Origin: Agathobaculum sp. NTUH-O15-33 | GTDB lineage: Bacteria > Bacillota > Clostridia > Oscillospirales > Butyricicoccaceae | Direction: 5' to 3' | Assembly (NCBI RefSeq): GCF_033193315.1 | Contig: NZ_CP136187.1 | Coordinates: 2,131,001-2,195,000, forward strand | DNA: 64,000 nucleotides | In this document: piece after piece, positions 35,733 through 57,710 of the stretch | Numbering within the stretch: position 1 is the first letter of the stretch | Layout of the letters: each line of letters starts with the position of its first letter | Translations under genes and position numbers: made by a program | The notes under the pieces: generated by a model | Databases searched by the model: none | What the model saw: the letters and a program-made list of their open reading frames with translations, nothing else | Told to the model about the DNA's origin: nothing

Positions 35733-35770
35733 ACTGCCCACCTCTCTATCCAGAGAATTATATTTTTAAT

Positions 35771-35836
35771 CTCCCGCTCCAAACCCACCTTATAAACAGA
35801 TGGGCTTGGAGCGGGAGGGGACGAAAGTCCCCTCCC
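35771..35836 (-). promoter_or_regulatory. Overlapping alternative stem-loops downstream of the second giant gene
   Basis: Two hairpins share bases. The arms 35771-35787 and 35801-35817 pair with one mismatch (CTCCCGCTCC with GGAGCGGGAG), while 35813-35822 pairs with 35827-35836 (GGGAGGGGAC and GTCCCCTCCC around GAAA). Both cannot form at once. There is no T tract, so a simple terminator is not assured. It ends about 40 bases before the HTH start codon. Similar pairs occur before the second giant gene and before the SLH gene at 8102. A TATAAT at 35757-35762 (minus strand) lies just downstream. Confidence 0.55.
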
Positions 35837-35852
35837 CCAATGCCTTTGGGTT

Positions 35853-38800
35853 TTATAGGCTGACGTAACGCATCAGCATGGCCGCCACTTCGGCGCGGGT
35901 GGCGTTGCCCTTGGGATCGAGCAGCCCGCCGCCCTTGCCGGTAATGATGCCCTTACCGGATGCCCAGCGCAGCGCATCCGCCGCGTACGCAGATACCTGA
36001 TCCGCGTCGCTGAACGCCAGCTCGCCGCCATCCACCGCAGGCGAGCCCGCAAAACGGTACAGCATGGCCGCGAGCTGTTCCCGGGTGATGCTGCCATCCG
36101 GGTTGGTGCCGTCCGAAATGCCGGTCTGCACCGCCCACGCCATGGCCTTGGAATACCACTGCTCTCCGCCAGCCGTGTCCTGCCCGTCCAAACGGGCCAG
36201 CACGGTCATCAGCATGGCGCGGCTCATTTGCGCGTCCGGCGCAAAGGTTCTGTCGCCCATGCCGCTGAACAGGCCGCGCGAGGTGACGAAGCTGACTGCG
36301 TCCGCGTACCACTTTTCCGCGGGCACGTCGTCGAACTGCTTGGCGTTATCCACCACCTTGAGCGTGGCCGACTCATCCAGCCATACGCGCAGGCCGGTCT
36401 CGGTGACAACGCACTGATTCACCGGTTTCTCGCTGCCATCCGGCTTGACGATAACGACTGTCATGCCCGGTGTGGGATTTTCCACCGGGATATCTACCAC
36501 AACGTTGTTCATTCCGTTCGGTATGGTCACGTTCGCGGTGATATCGCCATTCTTTCCAATGGTTGTCTCCACCTTCACGCCGTCCTTGCGTGTTTCGGTG
36601 ACGGTGACGCCGCCGTCCTTATCGGTTACCTTGATGATTACGGAACCATCCGGATAAGTGGTGGTTTCGGTGGTCGTGCCTGTTTTTTCATCGGTCAAGG
36701 TCTCGGTCTTGGAGCCGTCCGGATTGGTCACCGTATCACTCGCGCCGGTATCCGGTGCGGCGGCTCCGCCGCCACCTCCACCGCCTCCACCACCGCCGCC
36801 GGAGCCGCCGCTGCCGGAATCATCCGGCTTGGTGCCGTCGCCGCCGGAGGGTTCGGAGTCGCCGAACTGCGCGTAGAGGGTTGTGTCTCCCATCAGCTTG
36901 ACCACGGTATCCGCCGTGATCTTCGTGCCGCCGCTTGCCGCGGTGAACCAGCCCTGAAATACCTTGCCGGACAGGCTGGCGCGGGGCAGCTTGCCGTATT
37001 TCGCATCGTATGTCACGGTAAGTTTATTGCCGTCCGTCAGCTCTACGCCGTTGGAGCTGATGGAACCGCCTTCACCGGGAACAAAGGTCACCACATGCGT
37101 ACCTGCTTTCCAGCCTGCCGTGGCGATAAGGTCCGCCGCCGGCATATGGGCCGGGATCTCCGTGACTGCCGCATCGGCCGGTGTGAGCGCGACCGTCCAG
37201 CCGTTAAAGCTGTAGCCGGTACGCGTCAGTTCTGCACCGTCCGCGTCCGTTTTCGGCGCGGTGATGACCGTGCCCCAGCGGTAGGTTCCGTTCGGCGTAT
37301 AGCCGCCGTTTGCCGCGAATGTACCGCCGTTCGCGTTCCAGTTCAGCGCAAACTGGTCGCGCGCGTAGTAAATCTTCACAACGACGGGATTTACCGTCGT
37401 ACCCTTTTGGTTATTGCCGTCCGGATCGACGCCGAGAATCTCGACGTTCCGCACGCCCTTCCCCTCTGCGGTATCCAGATGATAATTTGTGTAGGCGTAC
37501 TCGTTTCCGGTAAGCGCTGTTTGCCGGCCGGTAACGCCCTGATACGTGACCGCGTCCGCGTCGCTGAATTTGTGCGCCGCGTCATATGTGTGATCCGGCT
37601 CGGCCTTGTAACTTCCGTCCACCTGCTCCAGATAGACCGCCACCTGATACGGAGTGTCGCTGTTCGGCTGATACGTGACTGTATAGGTCAGGTCGTTTGA
37701 CGCCATATTGCCCGCGATCCTTGGATTTTGCGAAGAGAACGCGTTATTGTCCGGCGAAACCGTTTTGGGCGTAAAGCCGGGCACGGCGGGCGCCGTTACA
37801 TCAAACGTGGTGCCCACGTTCAGCTTTTGAACCACGGTTGCCGGTGTGACTGCGGAGCCGGGGTTTTCCAGTTTGTGCTCCACCTTCAACTCGTATTTCC
37901 GCTCCTCTGTCTTCCATTTCGCGTGAAACGTCTGATCCAACGCGGGCATGGTCATGCCTTCGCTAAAGTTCAGCCACGAATCGAAAGCGTAATCGCTCGT
38001 ACGGTCGCTGTCCCTCCCCATTTCCATGGTCGGGGCGATAATGGTAGCACCGTAGCGGTAATCCGCTGTCTGTTTGTCGGCGTGATCACCGTTCGGGAGA
38101 ATGAAATAACCTTCCACCGCATCCCAGATCACTGTGTTTACATCGCGGTCATAATAGACCTCTACCACGGTCGTGCCGTCCGCCGCGATATCGACCTGCG
38201 TCAGTTTTTTATCCTCCTGCTCCGAAGGATGGAACCCTAAGGTGGTTCCCGCCGACACCTTGGTCTTTGCATTCGTCGTTCCCGTGAGGGTTTTGTTATC
38301 GCTCTCGCTATGGTCGTAACCGTCGCCCGTGACCTGCTGGTAGTAATACTTGACGGTATACGGCGTGTTCCCATTCGGCGAATAGACGACCGTTACCGTT
38401 TTATCTTCCGCCGGCATTGTTCCAGATACCGTTGCACTATTCGGAGTGTAACCGTTTACTTCCGGTGAGGCCACCGAATAAGGAGCGTTAAAATGCAGGG
38501 TATCGTCCACATGCCGCTGCGGCGCCAGCTCGGTATGTCCATCCGCCATCACGTAATCGATGGTCAGTGTGTACGGGTGCTCGTCTTTCGACCACTCCGC
38601 GCGGTAGTAAATGGTCCGGGCAGGCATTCGGACGGCGCTGAATGGATTATTGTCTGCATCCAGCCATTTATTAAAGGTGTACTCGTAAAGCGCATCCGCG
38701 TCGTGTGTGAATCCTTCGGCTTCCAACTCCGCTTGCGTCGGCGCCTTGATCTCATCGTCGTACGCTACGCGTGTCGTCAGCGTTGTACCGTCGTGATACT

Positions 38801-41800
38801 TACCGCCGTTCGCGTCCCATACGACCTGATACAGGTTGCGGGTGTAGTAGATTTTGACCACCCGCTCTCCATCCGCGTCGATGTTTGCTTGGGTAAAGGT
38901 TTGCGGCGTAAATCCCTCGTACGTCATGGCGGACGCTCTGGTCGATGTATTGGTCGTACCGGCAAGCGACTGGGCGCTGTCCGCGACCTCGGCATAGCCG
39001 TTTTCATAGTCCGTCTCGCTGCCGCCGATTTTTTGCTGGAAATGCTTTACCGTATAGGGGGTATCCGTGTTGGGGCTGTAAATCACGGTGACCGTCATAT
39101 CGCCCGTTGGCATGGTGCCCTCTATAACGGACTGGTTCGGCGTGTAACCCTGCACGTAATAATCGGAAGTGTGATCCGCAGGCTTCAGTTCCAGCTTATA
39201 CGCTTCGCCCTTTGCCAATGTTTGTGTGTACGTTGTGGGGAACTTCGGTACGTTCTCCACACTGCCCGCGTCCGAGCGCTCAAACAGAATGGTCAGCGTA
39301 TAGCTTTGTTCGGTCTGCGACCACTGCGCAAGATACGTCTTGTTTTCGGCCGGCATCGTATCCGTTTCCGTCCAGTTCTGCCATGCGTCAAACGCATAGG
39401 TATAGTCGTTATCCGCATCGCGCGTGGGAATCTCCGCAGGCGGAGCGATCTTGCCTTCGTAATATACCGTGCTTGTCGCGACGGTTTCATTGGTTGCGAA
39501 CTTACCGTACACCGCGTTCCATGTTACGGTATACTGCTTGCGGTCGTAATAGATATCGACTTCCGTCGTGCCGTCCGCTTGGATATTCTTTTGCGTGAAC
39601 TCACGCGGTGCAAAACCTGTAATGTTTTTGGCCACGGCCGCGGTTTGCGTATCGGTCATGCCGTAGTAAGTATCCTCTTCGGCGCTGTACAGCGTGAACT
39701 GCGCGGTATCCGTGATAACGCCCGTCTTATCGCTGTTCAAGGGCTGCAAGTAGTGGTTTACTTTATACTTCGTCGCAGCGCCGGCGAGATAGGGAACCTC
39801 GATCGTCACATCCGCGGCCGGCATATAGCCCGTTACGGTCGCCAGACTGGGCGTATAGCCCGACACATCAGCCGGTGAAGCAACGCTATACTGTTCGCCG
39901 ACCTTGTACTGCGCTTCATATGGCGCCGCCGCCGTGCTGCCGTCCGGCAATTTATACACGATCGTCAGCTTATACGCAATCGCCTTCTCGTTCCAGTTGG
40001 CGTAGTAGGTCTTGCCCGCCACCGTATCCATGGTGGGCTTGTTGTCTGCGTCGTAGCCCTCCCATGTATCCGCGAAGGTATATGCGTGCTGCGCGTCCGA
40101 ATCGCGCGACAGAGAGGTATAATCCGCCGCCGTCGGCATTGCGATTGCGCCGCCGTACTTGACCTGCTGGGTATAGGTCTTTTTGTCGGCGGTTTTCTCC
40201 CCGAAATAACCGCCGTTCGCGTTCCACGTCACGGGGTAGCTGTTGCGGTTATACCGGATTGTGATCACCTTTGTACCATCCGGGTCGATCGGCGTCGCTG
40301 CAACGGGCTGCGCGGTAAAACCGGTATAGGTGCGCGGCGCCGGGGTCACTTCCGAATCCGTTACGCCGCTGAAGGTCTGCGCATCCTCGGTTTTCTCTAC
40401 ATAATCCGTGCCTTCTACATTTTGCAGCTCGTGTTTTACCACATACTTTGTATTGGTGTTTGGGTAGTAGGTCACCGTGATCGTGAGCGACTCGGCGGGC
40501 ATTTTGCCCGTCAAGGGGTGATCCGCCACCCAGTGGTAGCCCGGTTTTTCCTCCGGCTTATTCACGTCCGCCGTAAAATCATAGGCGGCGTTATACGCCA
40601 GTTGCTTGCTTGTGCCCGCGGGCAAGTCCAGTGACAGGCCTGTATCTGACTTTTCATAGGCCAGCGTCAGCGTATATTGAAGCTCTGTGGAATTATACGC
40701 CGCCTGATAGGTCTTGCCGCCGACGGGCATCGTGTCGCTCGCGGCCCAGCCTGTCCATTCCTTGAACGTATAGCTATACTGGCTGTCCGCATTCATACTC
40801 GGAGGTGCATCGGGCGCTACTATTTTCGCGCCATATTTCGCCGAGGTAATTTTGGTCTTTTGATTGCCGCTGAACATGCCGGTACCCGCATCCCAGATCA
40901 CGTTGTAGGTCATGCGGTCGTAATAGACGTTAACAATGGTGTTTCCATCCGCGCTGATTTTTTCCTGCTTGATACTGGCGTCAATCAGCTTGAAGCCCTC
41001 ATAATTTTTTTCAGTTGCGGCGGTGTCGGCGTTCGTCACGCCGTTCAGCGTTTGTTCGTCCTCCGTGACCTCCACGTACTTATCCGTAGCGTCCGTCCAT
41101 TCCAGCTTCTCCCGCCAGTGCTTTACAGTATAGGCTGTTGAAGTGCCCTCGTAATACGGTATAGTCACGGTAAGGTCTTTTGCCGGCATGATGCCGGTAA
41201 GCGTTGTCTGCGCTGCGAAATAACTCTGCACGCTAGGCATATTGACCGTATATTCTTCGCCATAGCGATAAGCCTTGTCCTCTACCGTAGGCGTACTGCC
41301 GCCAAAGCCGTCCGGCATCTTGCATACCACATGCAGCGTATATGCCTTGGGGGTTTTGGTCCACTCCGCCGTAAACGTCCTATCCTGCGGCGTATCCAAC
41401 TTCTGTCCCAAAGAAAAGTCCTTCCACTTGGGATCGGCATAGCTGAAACCCGGATCGTTGGTTTTACCGGCGGCGCTTTCTGCGGGCGGTACGATCGTCT
41501 GTCCCAAAGTGACCTCCGTGGTCGTCTTGGTCGAACCGCTCGGCCAAGTGCCGTCGATCAGGTCCCATGTCATGGTGTATTTTTTTCGGTCATAATACAC
41601 CTTGATGGCCGTCGATCCGTCCGCCTTGATCTTCTCCTGCACGATCGAGCCCTTGAGCGCAAAGCCGTCGTAGGACTTTGCCGCCGCCGCCGTGTCACCA
41701 TCGGTCGTGCCGGTCAACGTCTGCGTATCCGCTGCTTGCAATTCATAGTCGCTTAGAGAATCCGCTTTTTGCAGGTAGTGCTCCACCTTGTATGCTGTAT

Positions 41801-44800
41801 TAGTTTCGGGAAAATATTTCACCGTGACCGTAACATCCTGCGCGGGCATGGTAACCGTTACCGTCTGCTGGGCGGGTGTGTAGCCCTTTACCGGTGTCGG
41901 CGTAACCGTGACCACGTCGCCTGCTTTTTTACCGGTTTCCACAATATCCTCCGGGGTGGTAACGCCCGTCTGCGTACCGCTCGGCAGTTCGGATTTCACC
42001 GTAAGCGTGTAAGTCAGCGAGGTGGCCGTCCACTCCGCGCGGATGGTGATATTCTGTGCGGGCATCGTACTGTCATGAGCCGCCCATTTGCTAAACGTAT
42101 AGCTGCTTGCGTTGTCCGGTTCGCGCGTCGGCTTAGCGCTGTGATCGGTAATGGACGCACCATACCGCAACTGCTCGGTTTGATAGGTGGTGCCGTCTTC
42201 ATACTTGCCCTGCCCCGCGTCCCATGTGATCGTGTACATATTGCGCTTGTAGTACACATTTACAACCGTAGTACCTTGCGGATCGATCGTTTGCGGCTGT
42301 ACGGTTTCCGCCGTAAAGCCGGTTACCGGCTTGGCTGTCACACTCGTTTGCTGTCCGGTCGTTCCATTGCAGGTCTCATTCGGCGCAAGCGCTGTGTCTT
42401 GTACAAAATCATTATGGTCCGCGCTGCCTGTCGCTGGTTCAAACCAATATTTTACGGTATACTGTGTAGTCGTTGCCGGGAAATACATTACCGTTACGGC
42501 GATATCATGATCCGGCATAAAGCCGGACACGGTTTCCTGCCCCGGTTTATAGCCGGTGACTGTGGGCGAAACCACACGGTATGCCGTTCCCACATCAACG
42601 GTTTGCGTTTGATCTTCCGCCGCTTTGCTCCCATCGGGCTTTTGATATGAGATTGTGACCGTGTGTTGCTGCTTTATGGAATTCCATTCGGCAAGGAAGG
42701 TCAAATCATTCGCGGGCATGGTCATATCCGCGGCGTAACCCTGCCATTGAGAGAATTCATAACGGTAGGTGCCATCCGCCGTTTTGGTAGGCGCGGTTGG
42801 CGGCGTGATCGTTTCACCAAAGGATACCTTTTGTATAAGGCTCGCCACCTCCGTCCCGCCATCTTGGAGCGTGCCGCCGTTTGCGTTCCATGTAATCGTA
42901 TATTGGTGCGGCTTATAAATCAGGTCGATGACGGTCGAACCATCCGCATTGATCTGCGTGATTTCCGGCGTGGGCGCGTCATAGCCGGGAATGGAGATCG
43001 CCGCTGGCCTTATTCTTGCGTCTGTCGTACCGGTAAGCGTGTCGGCCTGCTGTAAATGATCGGCGCTTTTGCTTCCTCTATAATGATTTACCGTGTACTT
43101 TGTATCTGTCTTAGCGTAAAATGTAACTTCGATCGTTAGATCGGCCGCGGGCATAGATGGGCCTTTTAATGGATGCTCTGCGCGCCAGCCATAGCCCTTT
43201 TCCTCTGCCGGGGCCCATGCTGTTACATCAAACTCCGAACCCGCGGCCACTTTTTTAGTTTTCGCTTTGAATTTGTCCTGACTCATGTCCAAGCGCAGGC
43301 CCGATTCCGCCTCATACTTCACCGTTAGATCATATTCTCTGGGCGAGGATTGGAAGGATGCGACATAACTGACTGCGCCGGTCACGTTCGGGAAGGGATT
43401 GGAAGCGTTATACACCGTATCGCCGCCGTCCACGTTTTTCCATCCCTCAAACGCATAGGTATACTGGCTGTCTTCCGCCTTGGTCGGGTCGCCGGTGCCC
43501 GGATAGACCGGTTTATTCCCATGCTGCGCGTAGCTTGTGGTCACCTTGCCATCCACGATCCAGATCACTTTATAGGTCCGTATCGTGCTCGCATAAACCG
43601 CGTAATAGGTACGGGCTTCCGTTACATTAGGCAGGGCTTCACCGTTTTTTATATTGATCAGCGTCTCGCCGTTTTTACCGATGCTTCCGGTGTAATCCTT
43701 GATATCCGTGCTGACCGTGCCGGCGCCGTATGCCCAGCCGATAAACTCATAATCGGTACCTGTGCTGTCATCGGACGGTTTTGCGGTCATACCTGCGAAT
43801 TTCGGCTGATCGCCGTGCGTATAGCTTTCCGTGCTCGTCACGCCGTTTACATTCCATGTGACGTTGTACTTTTGGCCCGCGGCATTGAGTGCCGTGAGCG
43901 TCATGTTGCCGGTCACCTTAACTTTAAAGGTCAGCTTGTAAGGATCCGCGGCGTCCGCCGTCGTGGTCACGGTTTCCGTACCAGCCATCACGACGACCGT
44001 GGTGGGATCGACCGCGGGATCCACCTGAAGCGAGCATTCCAGCTCTGTACCGGTCGCGACCGTAATGCTTGAAACGCCAGGGGCTGCGGTTGGCACGGTA
44101 AATTTGTAAAGAGCGTGGTCGATCCAGTTTACCGTACTCGTTCCCGGCCTGATCCCTTCGACGCTGATCTCCACATCGCCGGTCACGCCCGTTATGGTAT
44201 ATTGTCCGTTCATGCCTGTTTGGACAGATAAGGCGCTGCCGCCCGCATATTTGGCGGTAACCGTGGGTGTGCCGGAATATCCGCTTGATACCGTTACAAT
44301 AAATGAAAAAGTGCCGTTATGCTCCACGGTCATCATACCGCTTGTACTGGTAATGGTATAGCCGTCTTGCGTAACGGGAAAGGCAACGGTATGCTTGTTT
44401 GCCGCCGCCGCGTCGACCGCCACGGTTAAATTGCTGGTGACAGAAGCAATGGTATACGTCACTTTATTATCTGTTTTATTGGATGGCAGCGTCGTCCCGC
44501 CAACCGTTGCCTTGGGCTGTGCATCCGTATAACCCTCGGCCAATGCAATCGTAAAAATAACCTGATCTCCGTGGGTCGCTATGGCCGTATGCGCGCCGCT
44601 TACATCGTTGATCGTGGTCGACACACCGCCTACATTCACCTGTGTTAATTGGTATCCTATGCCGGATTTCGGGATCGTAACATTATACTTGTTTTTCTCC
44701 CATCCTATTGCACCGCTGCCCGGTTCTACCGACACTGTGGTATCGGCAGTCACCGTCGGGATCGTATACGTTTTCTCAGCCGTTGGATAGATTTCATTTC

Positions 44801-45382
44801 CATTGACGGTTACTTTCATTGCGGATTGGGTATAGGCGTCCTTTAGTTTCAAGCTAAATGTAAAGTTACTGCCGCTTGTAATGGAATACTTCTGCTGATT
44901 CCCAGAAACCGCTGGGCTGCCGTATCCATCGGCGGTGATCGTAAACACTTCGTCGTTTTTCGGCAAGGTGACCGTCACCTTATCCGCAATGGACATTATC
45001 GCATTGCCGGCCGGACGGATGGGTTCTATCGTCACCTCGGTGTCTTCCGTCACGCCGGAGAGCGTATAGGTCCCCTCTTCCGAGGGGGGCACGCCTTACC
45101 GTTCGCCGCTACCAGCACCTGCGTGCCGGCATGATCTTCCGCCATTTTTACACGGAAGGTAAAATCGCTGTCCTTATTGATCCGGTATATTTGCGCCGTA
45201 TCCGTTTCTTCATACGGTTCCACCGTGCTTTCTACTGCAACGGTAAACGTATCGCCGCCCTTCGGCAGGGTCACCGTCGCCTTGTCGGCGGCCAGCGCGG
45301 CGGTTGGCAGCATCGTCAGCAGCATTACTGCCGCCAGCAAGCTGCTGACACAGCGTTTTAACCTGCTTTTATTTCTGCTCAT
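35853..45382 (-). CDS. Giant SLH-anchored repeat protein 2, frameshifted near the N-terminus
   Basis: An exported surface protein of about 3176 residues if one base is restored. The first 104 codons hold a signal peptide (MSRNKSRLKRCVSSLLAAVM, LPTAALAA) and the first small beta-repeat (TVTLPKGGDTFTVAV). The frame is lost at a G6 run (45084-45089, C6 on the coding strand); one more C gives GKACPPSEEGTYTLSG and the long frame. It then has several ~85-residue repeats, about nine composite modules of ~190 residues (MucBP-like TPYTVKHFQQ part plus InlB/Flg_new-like TVTWNAVYG...W part), a Gly/Ser linker, a Thr/Asp-rich domain, and three SLH domains. GGAGGAG precedes the ATG. Adhesion or matrix function is inferred. 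Confidence 0.85.
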
Positions 45383-45423
45383 GCCTTCTCCTCCATTTCA
45401 TTATTGCAAAGTCGCTGCGGATT

Positions 45424-45489
45424 CCCTCCCGCAAGCCCTTAAAATTAAGGGCTTGCGGGAGAGGGGGAGCGGAAAGTTCCCCCTCCGCC
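45424..45489 (-). promoter_or_regulatory. Paired stem-loops between the two giant genes
   Basis: A 16-bp stem (45427-45442 with 45445-45460, arm TCCCGCAAGCCCTTAA) and a second G-rich hairpin (GAGGGGGA 45461-45468 with TCCCCCTC 45478-45485) sit back to back in the 128-bp gap. Either could slow or end transcription from the first giant gene, yet there is no U tract. The arrangement mirrors that at 35771-35836. I see no clear promoter in the gap, so the second giant gene probably depends on read-through. Confidence 0.55.
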
Positions 45490-45510
45490 CGTGCGTTGCT
45501 TATCCCTGTT

Positions 45511-57239
<11,729 letters not shown>

Positions 57240-57243
<4 letters not shown>

Positions 57244-57344
57244 TTCGCCGCACCCCCCTCACTGCCGGTATGTCCCACAGTATCGATTATCCCCCACCCA
57301 TTTTGCATGCCGTGGGATAAAAGCAAAAATTCCTGCCACACCAT
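57240..57344 (-). CDS. Possible 34-codon leader ORF coupled to the giant gene
   Basis: An ATG at 57344 with AGAGGAG about 9 bases before it opens a 34-codon frame (MVWQEFLLLSHGMQNG at the N-terminus) whose TGA overlaps the giant gene's ATG (ATGA at 57243-57240). The length, the Shine-Dalgarno and the overlap together suggest translational coupling, though a frame this short can arise by chance. In the ON orientation it would lie about 120 bases into the transcript. No function is known. Confidence 0.42.
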
Positions 57345-57388
57345 TTGCTTCGCTCCTCTTTTCGTTTTCTGGAAACGCGCAAAAGCTT

Positions 57389-57424
57389 CCGCCTACCACA
57401 TAATCAGAATTATGTGGTAGGCGG
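57389..57424 (-). terminator. GC-clamped hairpin over the left recombination site, present only in this orientation
   Basis: The 26-bp left repeat is extended in this orientation by outside CCGCC (57389-57393) pairing with inside GGCGG (57420-57424), giving a 16-bp stem with the loop CAGA. On the minus strand it is followed by AAGCTTTTGC. After inversion the inside flank would become AGCAC and the clamp would vanish. It may act as an OFF-state block ahead of the giant gene; that is inference. Confidence 0.5.
57394..57419. repeat. Left inverted repeat (recombination site) of the switch
   Basis: 26 bp, exact reverse complement of 57677-57702. Arms TACCACATAA and TTATGTGGTA flank the 6-bp core TCAGAA, which is not symmetric, so the site has a direction. 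Identity stops sharply at both ends. The size and layout suit a tyrosine recombinase core site. It lies 150 bp upstream of the giant gene's start codon. Confidence 0.88.
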
Positions 57425-57443
57425 CTGGGCGCGATCCGGTACG

Positions 57444-57499
57444 AAAAAAGAAAAAACCAAGCCTGCGCTCAAAAGGAGAGCGCGCGCAGGCTTGGTTTT
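57444..57499 (-). terminator. Strong intrinsic terminator inside the invertible segment
   Basis: Arms 57453-57468 and 57484-57499 (AAAACCAAGCCTGCGC with its complement) form a 16-bp stem. On the minus strand it runs into TTTTTTCTTTTTT (57456-57444), so in this orientation it stops transcripts coming from the recombinase gene towards the giant gene. After inversion it would lie upstream of the promoter. Confidence 0.82.
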
Positions 57500-57595
57500 G
57501 ATGCATGTAAATAGGGGGGATTTTTCATAAAGACAAAAAATCCCCTAAAAATATATTATTATTCAAAAACAGATTTGTTTATTTCACCCCACCCC

Positions 57596-57624
57596 TTGAC
57601 TTTCGGCAAACTTTATCTCATAAT
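57596..57624 (+). promoter_or_regulatory. Sigma-A promoter inside the invertible segment, now facing away from the giant gene
   Basis: TTGACT (57596-57601), a 17-base spacer and CATAAT (57619-57624), each one base from consensus at the key positions, in an AT-rich setting. It reads to the right, into the right repeat and the 3' end of the recombinase gene on its antisense side. The right repeat is itself palindromic and followed by TTTTTATTTT, so the short transcript could end there. Confidence 0.78.
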
Positions 57625-57676
57625 AGTGTTGTCATAGAAAAAAACAACCAAATATGTAACCGACGGGGCTTGTGCT

Positions 57677-57702
57677 TACCACATAATTCTGATTATGTGG
57701 TA
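57677..57702. repeat. Right inverted repeat (recombination site) of the switch
   Basis: 26 bp, exact reverse complement of 57394-57419, with core TTCTGA. Its 11-bp arms can form a hairpin with loop TCTG, and the plus strand continues TTTTTATTTT (57703-57712), making a terminator for rightward transcripts. The recombinase stop codon lies 8 bp further on. Confidence 0.88.
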
Positions 57703-57710
57703 TTTTTATT

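Larger units (their letters stand above)
57394..57702. promoter_or_regulatory. Invertible DNA segment carrying promoter and terminator (phase switch), drawn in OFF orientation
   Basis: Two perfect 26-bp inverted repeats bound 257 bp that contain, left to right, a strong minus-direction terminator (57444-57499), a second hairpin (GGGGATTTTT 57516-57525 with AAAAATCCCC 57536-57545) and a plus-direction sigma-A promoter (57596-57624). A tyrosine recombinase gene ends 8 bp beyond the right repeat. If the segment inverts, the -35 and -10 would fall near 57495-57500 and 57472-57477 pointing at the giant gene, and the terminator would move behind the promoter. This is the logic of known phase-variable surface-protein switches such as cwpV of Clostridioides difficile. 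Confidence 0.85.

Noticed and set aside
36228..37700. Long open frame on the plus strand opposite the second giant gene (about 490 codons)
   Set aside because: It is the antisense shadow of a GC-rich repetitive gene; it has no ribosome-binding site or recognisable domain, and similar shadow frames recur under each module.
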